Positions 8,163 through 15,845 of a stretch of DNA of 31,380 nucleotides are shown here, piece after piece. Under the pieces are notes generated by a model. That model was not told the origin of the DNA and did no database searches. It saw nothing but the letters and a program-made list of their open reading frames with translations. The position numbers and the translations under genes are program-made. The DNA comes from Pseudomonadota bacterium. Lineage in GTDB: Bacteria; Desulfobacterota; Desulfovibrionia; Desulfovibrionales; Desulfovibrionaceae. Numbering within the stretch: position 1 is the first letter of the stretch; the number at the start of each line of letters is the position of its first letter. Where the stretch lies: assembly GCA_023411815.1 (NCBI GenBank), contig JAEYOJ010000159.1, positions 1 through 31,380 of the forward strand. Direction: 5' to 3'.

Positions 8163-8813
8163 TCAACGACTTTCAACAGCCACGGCCACCAGATCGGTCA
8201 TGCCGGGCAGGCAGACGGCCAGATCACGCGCAAACAGATCCCGGTCCTCGTAAAGGATGGCGGGTAGCCCGACCTGCCTCGCGACCGTCACGTTCGTCAC
8301 TGCGTCATCGATAAGCAGCGCCTCGTTCGGTTGTGCTCCCATGGCCTTCAGGGCCAGATGGAAAAACTCGGGCTCGCTTTTCGTCCAGCCGTGATCCCAA
8401 CTGTTGAAAATCTTATGGAACTCGGCAAAGAAGCAGTGCTTCTCGTTCAGTTCGGCCAGCCAATTGACCTGATCGCTCAGAATTGCGGCCTTCAGTCCCT
8501 GCGCGCGCGTGGCACGGACCAGTTCGATCATCCACGGGCGGGGGACGAAGCGTGACAGGATCTCTTGCCGCCAAGTCTCCGGACCGCCGACGCGCAGGTT
8601 CGTCTCGGCCTGAAAAGCGTCCCAGAAGGCCTTTTCATCACAGCGGCCGTAGACGTATCCGGTCCGGAAGATGACATTCCGAGCCTGCTGGAAAAGCTCC
8701 GCTGGATCGCGCCCGTTCTGGCCGGCAATTGCCCGCAGGCCCTGGATATACCCTTCCTCGGCGATCACCCCGCCGAAGTCAAAAAAGATAACCCTGATCG
8801 TCGCGCTGTCCAT
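8163..8813 (-). CDS. HAD-superfamily phosphatase-like hydrolase (subfamily IA)
   Basis: A cytoplasmic HAD-fold hydrolase of 216 aa, probably a phosphatase of a small sugar or metabolite phosphate. Motif I is FFDFGGVI with nucleophile D12. The position normally held by a second Asp is Gly, as in the YihX/epoxide-hydrolase-N-terminal group (typically DLGNVI or DLGGVL). Motif II is the Ser in ILSDQ, motif III the Lys in WTKSEPEFF, and motif IV LLIDDAVTNV. The start at ATG 8813 has GGGAG upstream and begins at the motif I strand; an upstream in-frame start at 8867 would add an unlikely tail. It is the first gene of a unit continuing into psd (31-nt gap), and a promoter-like element lies at 8836-8864. 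The substrate cannot be read from the sequence. Confidence 0.85.
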   Translation of the reverse strand: MDSATIRVIFFDFGGVIAEEGYIQGLRAIAGQNGRDPAELFQQARNVIFRTGYVYGRCDEKAFWDAFQAETNLRVGGPETWRQEILSRFVPRPWMIELVRATRAQGLKAAILSDQVNWLAELNEKHCFFAEFHKIFNSWDHGWTKSEPEFFHLALKAMGAQPNEALLIDDAVTNVTVARQVGLPAILYEDRDLFARDLAVCLPGMTDLVAVAVESR

Positions 8814-8835
8814 GGATGCTCCCGTGAAAAATCTT

Positions 8836-8864
8836 CGCCTATCGGCTTGCGGATCAGGAGTCAA
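8836..8864 (-). promoter_or_regulatory. sigma70-type promoter for the HAD-psd-pssA unit
   Basis: On the minus strand, TTGACT (8859-8864) is followed after exactly 17 nt by TAGGCG (8836-8841), placing transcription start about 15-20 nt before the HAD gene. The -35 is near consensus. The -10 resembles the TAGGCT elements at 12987 and 16838 in this window. Confidence 0.55.
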
Positions 8865-8941
8865 CAATTACCGGCATGTGCGCATGGCCTGTTTTACAGC
8901 CGGCGCTTTCCACGCCCCTGGATTTGGGATACCTCTGAACC

Positions 8942-10159
8942 ATGCCCCAATCGAACTCTGAATCAGAACGCACTCGCCTGTTCCATTCTTCCGCCCCGCT
9001 CGAGCGCATGGCCTATTTCCGCGGCGAGTTGCACCTTCAGGCCGAGTCCCTGGCCGTACTCGCGCCCTATCGCGAAGCCTTCGCCAGCTGTGCCAAGGAT
9101 TACGCCGGCCAGCTTTACGCCAAGTTTGACCGTTTCGCTCAAACCCAACTCATCCTGCATATGGAAAGCAGCCCCGGCCGGTTGCGCCGATCCTGGGAAC
9201 ATTGGTTCCGCGCTCTCTGGACCAGCGAATTGGACGAACGCTTCATCAACATGGTCTGGCGCAGCGGCATCCTGCACGTGTCTCTGGGCATCGACCAGCG
9301 CTTCATTGACCTGGCTTACGGCTACACCCGCCATTACTGTCATGACATGATCGAGCGCATGGTCCCTGATGAGGAGCATCATGCGATAATGCGCACCGTG
9401 AACGCCCTGCTCGATTTCTGCATGCTCCTGGCCACCGACTCCTTCATCAACTCCACTCAGCGTTGCGATACGGAAGTCATGATGGGCGTGTCACACCAGT
9501 TGCGCAATCCACTCACGATCATCGGCGGGAACGCCATGCGCATACACCGCACAAAAGGACCCTGCGCCGATGCCCAGGAGCACAGCGAGGTCATCATCGA
9601 GGAGGCCGAACGTCTGGAGCGGCTGGTCAAGGCTGTCGGCACCTATGTTGACATCCTCAACCTCAAGCCTGAATTCGACGTCTGCTCCGTGCCCCAGTTG
9701 GTGGAGGAAACCTTGCAGGGACTTCGCCCGGAGTATCCGTCGCCCGATTTCGAACCCGTGTTGGAGTTCGCGGAGGACAAATCACTGGTCAAGGGCGACA
9801 AGCGCTGTCTGCGCGCCCTGTTTCACCAGACCATCAAGAACAGTCTTGAGGTCCTGGACAAGTCCGACCCGAGGTTGAGGATCGCCACACGACCATCCCT
9901 CGCTACGCCAGGTTTCCTGCAGATCGATATCGAGAATTCAGGCCCGGCTCCAGATCCGGACATGATCGAGACCTTGTTCGAACCGTTTTATTCCACCAGA
10001 CCACTGGGCACGGGTTTCGGCCTGCCCATAGCCAGGCTGGCGGCCAAGAAATGCATGGGCTCCGTGATGCTCTCGGCAACGGATAGAGGAGGACGCTACA
10101 CCATCTTGCTGTCTTCGCCGGGCGCGGCCGGTGAATCCGAGTTTTTTGCCGGAGAGTGA
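8942..10159 (+). CDS. globin-coupled sensor histidine kinase
   Basis: A predicted soluble heme-based gas or redox sensor kinase of 405 aa. Residues about 20-170 match the protoglobin sensor fold. Proximal heme ligand H112 lies in SGILHVSLGIDQRFIDLAYGY, which corresponds to the family pattern HxxIGLxPxxYxxGY. The HisKA phospho-acceptor is H185 in GVSHQLRNP. The ATPase domain has an N-box at KNSLEVL (N300), a degenerate G1 box ENSGPAP, the F-box LFEPFYST and the G2 box GTGFGLPIA. There are no membrane segments. It starts at ATG 8942 with a weak ribosome binding site; ATG 9008 is a less likely alternative. The DUF523-DUF1722 gene follows within about 25 nt, implying co-transcription. No response regulator is adjacent, so the partner is elsewhere. 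The ligand (O2, NO or CO) cannot be told from sequence. Confidence 0.88.
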   Translation: MPQSNSESERTRLFHSSAPLERMAYFRGELHLQAESLAVLAPYREAFASCAKDYAGQLYAKFDRFAQTQLILHMESSPGRLRRSWEHWFRALWTSELDERFINMVWRSGILHVSLGIDQRFIDLAYGYTRHYCHDMIERMVPDEEHHAIMRTVNALLDFCMLLATDSFINSTQRCDTEVMMGVSHQLRNPLTIIGGNAMRIHRTKGPCADAQEHSEVIIEEAERLERLVKAVGTYVDILNLKPEFDVCSVPQLVEETLQGLRPEYPSPDFEPVLEFAEDKSLVKGDKRCLRALFHQTIKNSLEVLDKSDPRLRIATRPSLATPGFLQIDIENSGPAPDPDMIETLFEPFYSTRPLGTGFGLPIARLAAKKCMGSVMLSATDRGGRYTILLSSPGAAGESEFFAGE

Positions 10160-10183
10160 CGACGAATGACCGGGAGAGGCGAC

Positions 10184-11140
10184 ATGGCGAACGAGCGCAT
10201 GCGCGTGGGCATCAGTTCCTGTCTGCTGGGCCACAAGGTCCGCTATGACGGTGGACACCAGCTCGACCAGTACATTGCGCGAACATTGGGCAGGTACATG
10301 GATTTCGTGCCTGTCTGCTCGGAGGTGGAATGTGGCTTGCCCGTGCCGCGCGAAGCTCTGCGCCTGGTGGGTGATCCCACAATGCCCAGGCTGGTCACGC
10401 GCGAGAGCCGCGTGGACCATACCGAACGCATGCGCGCGTGGGCCGAACGCAAGGTCGAAGAGCTGTGCCGGGACGGTCTGTCAGGCTTCATCTTCAAAAG
10501 CCGAAGCCCATCCAGTGGGATGGAGCGGGTCAAGGTCTATCCGGAAGGCGGCGGACAGCCTGTGCTCAAGGGTACTGGCATCTTCCCCCGGCTCTTCATG
10601 CAACGTTTTCCGCTCTTGCCCGTCGAGGACGACGGACGCCTGCACGATCCCGTCCTGCGCGAGAATTTCATCGAAAGGCTGTTCCTCATGCGCGCCTGGC
10701 AGAATTTCCTGGCCTCCGGTCCGAATTTGGGCGGCCTGGTTTCCTTTCATACCAAGCTCAAGCTTCAGCTCATGGCCCACAGCCGCACTCATTATGATGA
10801 ACTGGGCCGGTTGGTGGCCCATGGGAGAGAATTGCCGCTGACAGAACTGCTAGAACGCTACGCCGACGCACTCATGGGAGGTCTCAGGATCAAGGCGACC
10901 CCACGCAAGCACGCCAACGTGCTGCAGCATATCCTCGGCCACTTCAAGAAGGATCTGACCTCGGACGAAAAGCAGGAGGCCCTGGAGCTCATCGAGCACT
11001 ACCGGCAGGGAAACGTGCCGCTCATCGTGCCCATAACCCTGCTTAACCACTTCGTACGCAAGTACAGCAAGGCCTACCTGGCCGAGCAGTACTATCTGCA
11101 CCCGCATCCGCTGGACCTCAGGCTGCGCACCCAGGTCTGA
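10184..11140 (+). CDS. DUF523-DUF1722 fusion protein
   Basis: A two-domain protein of 318 aa. Residues 6 to about 150 are DUF523, with ISSCLLGHKVRYDGG (C13) and VCSEVECGLPVPRE (C45, C50). Residues about 185-305 are DUF1722 (YbgA-like). From memory, stand-alone DUF523 proteins include the thiouracil desulfidase TudS, which binds a [4Fe-4S] cluster through three cysteines. The third family cysteine normally lies in SPSCG; here the segment reads SPSSG, with Ser at residue 111, one base from a Cys codon. C50 and C95 are non-canonical cysteines nearby. The start at ATG 10184 has GGGAGAGG 4 nt upstream; ATG 10166, also with a GGAGAG, would add six residues. It lies between the globin kinase and an aldo/keto reductase with gaps of about 25 nt. 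Its substrate is unknown. Confidence 0.88.
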   Translation: MANERMRVGISSCLLGHKVRYDGGHQLDQYIARTLGRYMDFVPVCSEVECGLPVPREALRLVGDPTMPRLVTRESRVDHTERMRAWAERKVEELCRDGLSGFIFKSRSPSSGMERVKVYPEGGGQPVLKGTGIFPRLFMQRFPLLPVEDDGRLHDPVLRENFIERLFLMRAWQNFLASGPNLGGLVSFHTKLKLQLMAHSRTHYDELGRLVAHGRELPLTELLERYADALMGGLRIKATPRKHANVLQHILGHFKKDLTSDEKQEALELIEHYRQGNVPLIVPITLLNHFVRKYSKAYLAEQYYLHPHPLDLRLRTQV

Positions 11141-11164
11141 AGCTGCCGGCGGAAGGAGGACGAC

Positions 11165-12028
11165 ATGACCGCGACCATCCCAACAACCAGCTTCGGAGCC
11201 ACGGACGTCAAGGTCACCCGTGTCGGCCTCGGCGGCGAAGGAGTACTCCGCACTTTTGGCGAGGAAGAGCGCGCGGGCGAGATGCTCGCTGCCGCTCTGG
11301 CCGAAGGAATCGGCTACTTCGACACGGCCCGAGCCTACGCCGGCAGCGAAAAGTACCTTGGAGCCTTCTGGCGGGCCAATCCCGGCGCGCGAAAGCGCGT
11401 ATTCCACACGAGCAAGTCGGCCATGCGCAGGCGTGAGGGGGCTCTGCGCGAGCTGGATACAACCCTGGACAATCTGGGCACCGACTGGCTCGACCTGTGG
11501 CAGATCCACGACATACGTACCGAGACGGACATCGAGACCATCGAGGCGCGGGACGGCGCCCTGGAGGCTTTCCTGGAGGCGCGTAAGGCTGGCCGAGTAC
11601 GGCATATCGGCGTCACCGGGCACCACGATCCGGCCATCCTGACCCGTTGCGTACGCGACTGGCCAGTGGACGCGGTCCTGCTACCGGTCAATCCGGTGGA
11701 GGGCGTGCTCGGCGGATTCCTGACCGAAACGCTGCCTGCGGCGCGGGACAAGGGGCTGGCGGTCATCGGCATGAAGATATTCGGCGCAGGCTACTACCTG
11801 AACCCACAGGGCGGACTGACGCCAGAGCTGCTCCTGCGTTATGCCTTGTCCCATGACGTCACCCTGGTCATCGCGGGCTGCTCCAAGCCTGGACATGTAC
11901 GTACTCTGGCCCAGGCCGCGCGCGAGCTTGAGCCCCTGACGCTTCCCGAGCTTCGCCAGCTCGAAACCGCCTTCGAGCCCCACGCCCGGCGACTTGCTTA
12001 TTACAGAGGGCCGTCCGCGGCCGCTTGA
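11165..12028 (+). CDS. aldo/keto reductase family protein
   Basis: A cytoplasmic NAD(P)H-dependent oxidoreductase of the aldo/keto reductase superfamily, 287 aa with a TIM barrel. The catalytic tetrad is visible: D53 and Y58 in YFDTARAY, K84 in HTSKS and H115 in WQIHDIR. The loop after the barrel carries IAGCSKPGHV, the segment that normally contacts the cofactor. A strong GGAGG lies about 6 nt before ATG 11165. It is the third gene after the globin kinase and the DUF523-DUF1722 protein, with a gap of 24 nt, so a shared transcript is likely. It differs clearly from the second reductase at 13028 (shorter and different outside the tetrad). The substrate cannot be predicted. Confidence 0.92.
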   Translation: MTATIPTTSFGATDVKVTRVGLGGEGVLRTFGEEERAGEMLAAALAEGIGYFDTARAYAGSEKYLGAFWRANPGARKRVFHTSKSAMRRREGALRELDTTLDNLGTDWLDLWQIHDIRTETDIETIEARDGALEAFLEARKAGRVRHIGVTGHHDPAILTRCVRDWPVDAVLLPVNPVEGVLGGFLTETLPAARDKGLAVIGMKIFGAGYYLNPQGGLTPELLLRYALSHDVTLVIAGCSKPGHVRTLAQAARELEPLTLPELRQLETAFEPHARRLAYYRGPSAAA

Positions 12029-12099
12029 GCACAGACCGGGAAGATCTTTGCCTGATGACTATCTTCAAACCTGAAGAAGTGTGATGGCTTTGGGCAGGT

Positions 12100-12891
12100 C
12101 TACGCGTCCAGTCTGGCCATGGCCTCGGCCAGATGATCCAGCCAGATGGCCACCAGGTGGTCGCACTCGCCCGCGCCACGCACGATGGGCCGGGCCCGGA
12201 TGCCCGCAGCGCATAAGACCGACCTCCAGGAATCCGGACCGTCTCCGAGCATGTCGTTGGCCACGTGCACGCCCGCAGTGAAGAAAAATGGCACGAGAAA
12301 GACTTCCCGGCATTCGGCGGCCAGCAATACATCGCGCACAACCGACGCATCCGGCCCAGCCTCCAGGGTGCCCAGGAAAGTTCGCGGGCTGAGGCTCGTC
12401 AACTCGCGGGCCAGGGCGTCATAGAAAATGTTGCCCGGATGTGACGTGCCGTGACCCAGAAAGACCGCACAGCATTCCGGCGGGCAGTCGTCAAGTTTGT
12501 CCGGCAGAAGGCACAGCAGCGCGCGGGCCACACGGGACGCATCATCCGATCCTGCCAAAAGCGGCAGGCCGGTCTCCAGGCGCGTGAATGCGCCCGCGGC
12601 GGAAGCTGCGGCAGCAAGCATCTCCTCATACTCGGCTCCGGGAATAATGTGCAGAGACTGCACGCACACTGCTTCGAAGCCTTCAATGCGCAAGCGTTCA
12701 AGGGCCTCGGCAGGCGAATCGGCCTCGCGCAGCCTGCGCACGTTTTTGGACGTGAAGCACCAGCGCACCTCGGTGCCCGGGAACAGGCCGGCCACCCGAC
12801 GTTCGATGTGCTCGAACGAGGCCTGGGCGCGAGGGTGGCGCGAGCCGTAAGCCGCCAAGAGAATGGCCGTGCGCATGGGTATCTTTTTCAT
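12100..12891 (-). CDS. cbiK: sirohydrochlorin cobaltochelatase, CbiK type
   Basis: Inserts a divalent metal (Co2+ for anaerobic cobalamin synthesis, possibly Fe2+ for siroheme) into sirohydrochlorin. The 263-aa protein has the type II chelatase fold: AAYGSRHP at the N-terminus, QSLHIIPGAEYE (H81), FLGHGTSHPGN (H147, H151), GTLEAGPD (E177) and FFFTAGVHVANDM (H209). H147 and H209 correspond to the metal-binding histidines of Salmonella CbiK. There is no signal peptide, so this is the cytoplasmic form; some Desulfovibrio species also have an exported CbiK. No other cobalamin gene is adjacent. It is convergent with the first aldo/keto reductase and divergent from the second. An ATG at 12876 (residue 6) is an alternative start. 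Confidence 0.92.
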   Translation of the reverse strand: MKKIPMRTAILLAAYGSRHPRAQASFEHIERRVAGLFPGTEVRWCFTSKNVRRLREADSPAEALERLRIEGFEAVCVQSLHIIPGAEYEEMLAAAASAAGAFTRLETGLPLLAGSDDASRVARALLCLLPDKLDDCPPECCAVFLGHGTSHPGNIFYDALARELTSLSPRTFLGTLEAGPDASVVRDVLLAAECREVFLVPFFFTAGVHVANDMLGDGPDSWRSVLCAAGIRARPIVRGAGECDHLVAIWLDHLAEAMARLDA

Positions 12892-12963
12892 GGTGTCAGA
12901 TGCCGGGAAGTATCAGTTTTTGAGCCGCTGGAAAAGCTCCGACCAATCAGTTCGCCCGCCGAG

Positions 12964-13005
12964 TTCCCCTGCGGGATCATCGGTGCTAGGCTGGAGGGCT
13001 AGCAC
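12964..13005 (+). promoter_or_regulatory. promoter with overlapping dyad operator
   Basis: TTCCCC (12964-12969), a 17-nt spacer and TAGGCT (12987-12992, preceded by TGC) form a plausible sigma70 promoter for the reductase at 13028. A 7-bp perfect inverted repeat, GTGCTAG (12983-12989) and CTAGCAC (12999-13005) with a 9-nt spacer, covers the -10 and the expected start point. A repressor bound there would block transcription. The dyad is plain in the sequence; the regulator is unknown. Confidence 0.5.
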
Positions 13006-13027
13006 ACTCATCATCAAGGAGGACGGC

Positions 13028-14026
13028 ATGGAACTCGCGACCATTCCCGGCCTGGATTCGCAGGTATCGCGCATAAGCCTGGGCACCTGGGCTATAGGCG
13101 GCTGGATGTGGGGAGGCACGGACGAACGCAAATCCATCGAAACCATCCACGCGGCCCTGGACAAAGGCGTGACCTTGGTGGACACCGCGCCGGTCTACGG
13201 CTTCGGCACATCCGAGGAGATCGTAGGCAAAGCCCTAGCTGGGTATGAAAACCGGAGCAAGGTACGCATCGCCACGAAGTGCGGTCTAAACTGGGACAAC
13301 GGCCAAGTCTATCGCGACGCCCGCGCGGAGCGCATCGCGGAAGAAATAGATCAATCGCTGGAACGCCTCGGCGTGCAGCACATCGACGTCTACTTCGTGC
13401 ACTGGCCAGACCCGCGCACGCCCTTGCAGGAGACGGCCGGGGCCATGCGCGAGCTGCACGAGCAAGGTCTGGTCAAGGCCATCGGCGCGAGTAATTTCTC
13501 GTCCGAACAGATGGAAGAGTTCCGCCAGTACGCGCCGCTGCATGTATGTCAACCGCCCTACAATATCTTCGAGCGTGAAATCGAGCAGGACATCATGCCC
13601 TACTGTCGAAAACACGGTATCACGCTCATGACCTATGGCGCTCTTTGCCGGGGCCTGCTTTCCGGCAAGCTGGACAGGGATCGGAAATTCACAGGCGACG
13701 ACCTGCGCAAGATGGACCCCAAATTCCAGCAGCCGCGCTTCGATCAATACCTGGAGGCCGTTAACCGCTTGTTTTACCTGGCCCGAGAGCACTATGACCG
13801 CGATGTGCTCAGCCTGGCTGTTCGTTGGGCGCTGGACCACGGCTCGGACATCGCCATATGGGGCAGCCGCAGCCCGGAGCAGATGGACGCAATCGATGGC
13901 GTGCTGCACTGGAACATGGACGAGAAAGGTATGCGCGAAGTGGACCGCATCCTGGAAATGTTCATCAAGGACCCAGTGGGGCCGGAGTTCATGGCTCCAC
14001 CGGCACGACAGGAACGAGCGGCCTAA
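13028..14026 (+). CDS. aldo/keto reductase
   Basis: An NAD(P)H-dependent reductase of 332 aa. The tetrad is D52 and Y57 in VDTAPVYGFG, K84 in IATKCGL and H125 in YFVHWPDP. GASNFS and ALCRGLLSGKL are typical of the YajO/potassium-channel-beta-like group that takes aldehydes, quinones or sugars. The start ATG 13028 is fixed by AAGGAGG 6 nt upstream. The reading frame is open back to 12863, but that part overlaps the cbiK start and lacks family similarity. It has its own promoter with an operator-like dyad and is transcribed divergently from cbiK. A strong hairpin at 14041-14066 follows. It is not closely similar to the reductase at 11165, so it is not a recent duplicate. Confidence 0.94.
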   Translation: MELATIPGLDSQVSRISLGTWAIGGWMWGGTDERKSIETIHAALDKGVTLVDTAPVYGFGTSEEIVGKALAGYENRSKVRIATKCGLNWDNGQVYRDARAERIAEEIDQSLERLGVQHIDVYFVHWPDPRTPLQETAGAMRELHEQGLVKAIGASNFSSEQMEEFRQYAPLHVCQPPYNIFEREIEQDIMPYCRKHGITLMTYGALCRGLLSGKLDRDRKFTGDDLRKMDPKFQQPRFDQYLEAVNRLFYLAREHYDRDVLSLAVRWALDHGSDIAIWGSRSPEQMDAIDGVLHWNMDEKGMREVDRILEMFIKDPVGPEFMAPPARQERAA

Positions 14027-14040
14027 AGGGATGGGGACGA

Positions 14041-14066
14041 CCGGGCGGGGAAGCTCCCCTGCCCGG
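14041..14066. terminator. hairpin terminator between convergent genes
   Basis: CCGGGC+GGGGA (14041-14051) pairs with TCCCC (14055-14059) and GCCCGG (14061-14066), leaving a 3-nt loop and one bulged T. It separates the aldo/keto reductase from the polyferredoxin gene, which converge here. There is no clear T-run, so the terminator role is inferred from position and stability. Confidence 0.55.
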
Positions 14067-14080
14067 CCATGATTACATGA

Positions 14081-15823
14081 CTAAGGTTTGCTACTCTGAG
14101 GCTCGGGCTCCAAAGGCGAAAAGCCCGGCGGCAGCAGTTCTCCGCCCGCGTTAGTAGTGCCATCCTCCTCCAGCGGAGAGAAGCCCGGAGGCAAACCGTG
14201 CTCCTCGGAGCCAGCCGGTATGCCCCAAGTTTTGTCCTGCTTGAGCGACAGGGACAATCCCTCGGCTTTGGCGGCTGATTCCAGGGAGCCAGAGGCCAGG
14301 CGGATTTGGTTCTTAGAGCCGATGTGGATGGCCCGCGCGGGCCGCACCGGGCAAAAGTGCTCGCAGTAGCCGCAGCCTGCGCAACGTTTCTCGTCCACAT
14401 ACGGCACATAGACCGGGTTGCCCGGCTCGGGCTTGAGCTCCACCGCCCCATAGGGGCAAACTTCATCGCATACCAGGCATTTCTTCTTGTCCTTCCAGGC
14501 CAGGCACGTGTCGCGGATCACCTCGGCTGTGCCGAGCTTGGCCCAGACGCGTTCTTGCGACTGTAAGGGACGAATGGCCAGGGTCGGGCATGCCTTGCCG
14601 CACTCGTGGCAATGCGGATCGCAGAAGCCGCGCACGGGAGTCAGAGCGGGGCTGAACACGCCCAGCAGTCCCGAGGCGAACCAGATCGGCTGGATGATGT
14701 TTGTGGGACAGGCCACGGCGCACTGGCCGCACCGCATGCAGAGGGACAGGAACTCGTCCTCGGGCGCACTGCCCGGAGGCCGGACCGCCTCGACCGACAA
14801 TGGGGTTCTGAGGCCAAAGCCGCCCAGGACCAGTCCAGCCGTTCCCGTTGCGCCGGCTGCGAGCACTGCCCGCCTGCCGGCCATGGTCGGCTGCGTGATC
14901 CTGGCCTGCTGGGCGGGCAGGCTGAAAGGAAAATCGATTGCCTTGGTCGGACAGACGCCCGCGCAGGCGCGGCACAGGATGCACTCGCCGTGGCGCGTCG
15001 CGTGGGGATCTTCGGATATGGCTTGCATGGGGCAGGCGTGCCGACATTTGCCGCATTCGACGCACTTTTCCGAAACGCGGCGACGCCAGACGGGCCTGCT
15101 GGCAAGCAAAGCCAGGCTGGCCCCGGCCGGACAAGCGTAACGGCACCAGAACCGGGGCGAAAGTCGCGAGGCCGCGAAGACAAATCCGAAGAAAACCGCC
15201 ACGAAACTCATGGTGGCGAAGAGCGGGGCCTTGATTTCCAGGAACAGCAACGTGCGGATATCCAGGGCGTCTGCCAAAGGACGCATGAGCGGCAAGGCTT
15301 TCTCCACACCAAAAGCCGCGAGCGGATAGATCACAATACCCCACAGGCGTGTCACCAGCGGTATGGGCGCAGCCAGGAAAACGAGCGATACGCCCAGCAG
15401 CGCGGAGCCGAGAATGAGCGCCAACAGCCAGTATTTGACCTGCCGCAGGTTTCCAGGCAACTGCCTGCGGCGGGACAGCACGGCATCGGCGCAATCCACG
15501 GTGGCGCCCATAGGACAGACCCAGCCGCAGAACAGTCGCCCCAGCAACGGAGCCAGGGCCAGCACGAGCAGCCCGGGCACGACGCCGACCGGTATGTCCC
15601 GCGCGCTCAGGGCCGTGCCCAGGGCCACCAGCGGGTCCAGGCGAAGAAACAGGTTCTCGGCTATGGGTGAGGCCAGGTTGATGAAGGCCGCTGCCAGAAG
15701 ACCCAGGAAAAGCGTCAGGCTCAGGGCTTGTACCAAACGCTGTCCACGTGGGCGCGGCATGAGTGGACGCATCCTGCGTGGGCGAACCTGAGCGGACCGC
15801 CTTGAAACATGGCGATTGTGCAT
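14081..15823 (-). CDS. membrane polyferredoxin, NapH-NapG/MauM-like fusion
   Basis: A 580-aa electron-transfer membrane protein. Residues 30-240 are NapH-like, with about five membrane segments and the cysteine motifs FCGWVCPMG (99-103) and WCRYACPAG (227-231). Two CxxCxxCxxxCP clusters follow at 254-264 and 281-291. At 317-336 a second hydrophobic segment starts with GRRAVLAAG, like the Tat signal of NapG/MauM ferredoxins. Beyond it are four more cysteine groups: 362-372, 401-412, 440-456 and 481-491. This order suggests a quinol-oxidising NapH half fused to a NapG half across the membrane. The C-terminus repeats LPPGFSPLE at 544-552 and 564-572. It begins 22 nt after the DUF362 gene, so the two are probably co-transcribed. 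There is no catalytic oxidoreductase next door, so the final acceptor is unknown. ATG codons at residues 18 and 22 are alternative starts. Confidence 0.88.
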   Translation of the reverse strand: MHNRHVSRRSAQVRPRRMRPLMPRPRGQRLVQALSLTLFLGLLAAAFINLASPIAENLFLRLDPLVALGTALSARDIPVGVVPGLLVLALAPLLGRLFCGWVCPMGATVDCADAVLSRRRQLPGNLRQVKYWLLALILGSALLGVSLVFLAAPIPLVTRLWGIVIYPLAAFGVEKALPLMRPLADALDIRTLLFLEIKAPLFATMSFVAVFFGFVFAASRLSPRFWCRYACPAGASLALLASRPVWRRRVSEKCVECGKCRHACPMQAISEDPHATRHGECILCRACAGVCPTKAIDFPFSLPAQQARITQPTMAGRRAVLAAGATGTAGLVLGGFGLRTPLSVEAVRPPGSAPEDEFLSLCMRCGQCAVACPTNIIQPIWFASGLLGVFSPALTPVRGFCDPHCHECGKACPTLAIRPLQSQERVWAKLGTAEVIRDTCLAWKDKKKCLVCDEVCPYGAVELKPEPGNPVYVPYVDEKRCAGCGYCEHFCPVRPARAIHIGSKNQIRLASGSLESAAKAEGLSLSLKQDKTWGIPAGSEEHGLPPGFSPLEEDGTTNAGGELLPPGFSPLEPEPQSSKP

Positions 15824-15845
15824 GGCTGGACGGTATGAGCTCCGG

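Noticed and set aside
14606..15670. 354-codon plus frame and overlapping 343-codon minus frame at 14463-15494
   Set aside because: Both overlap the polyferredoxin gene, whose cysteine clusters prove the coding frame.
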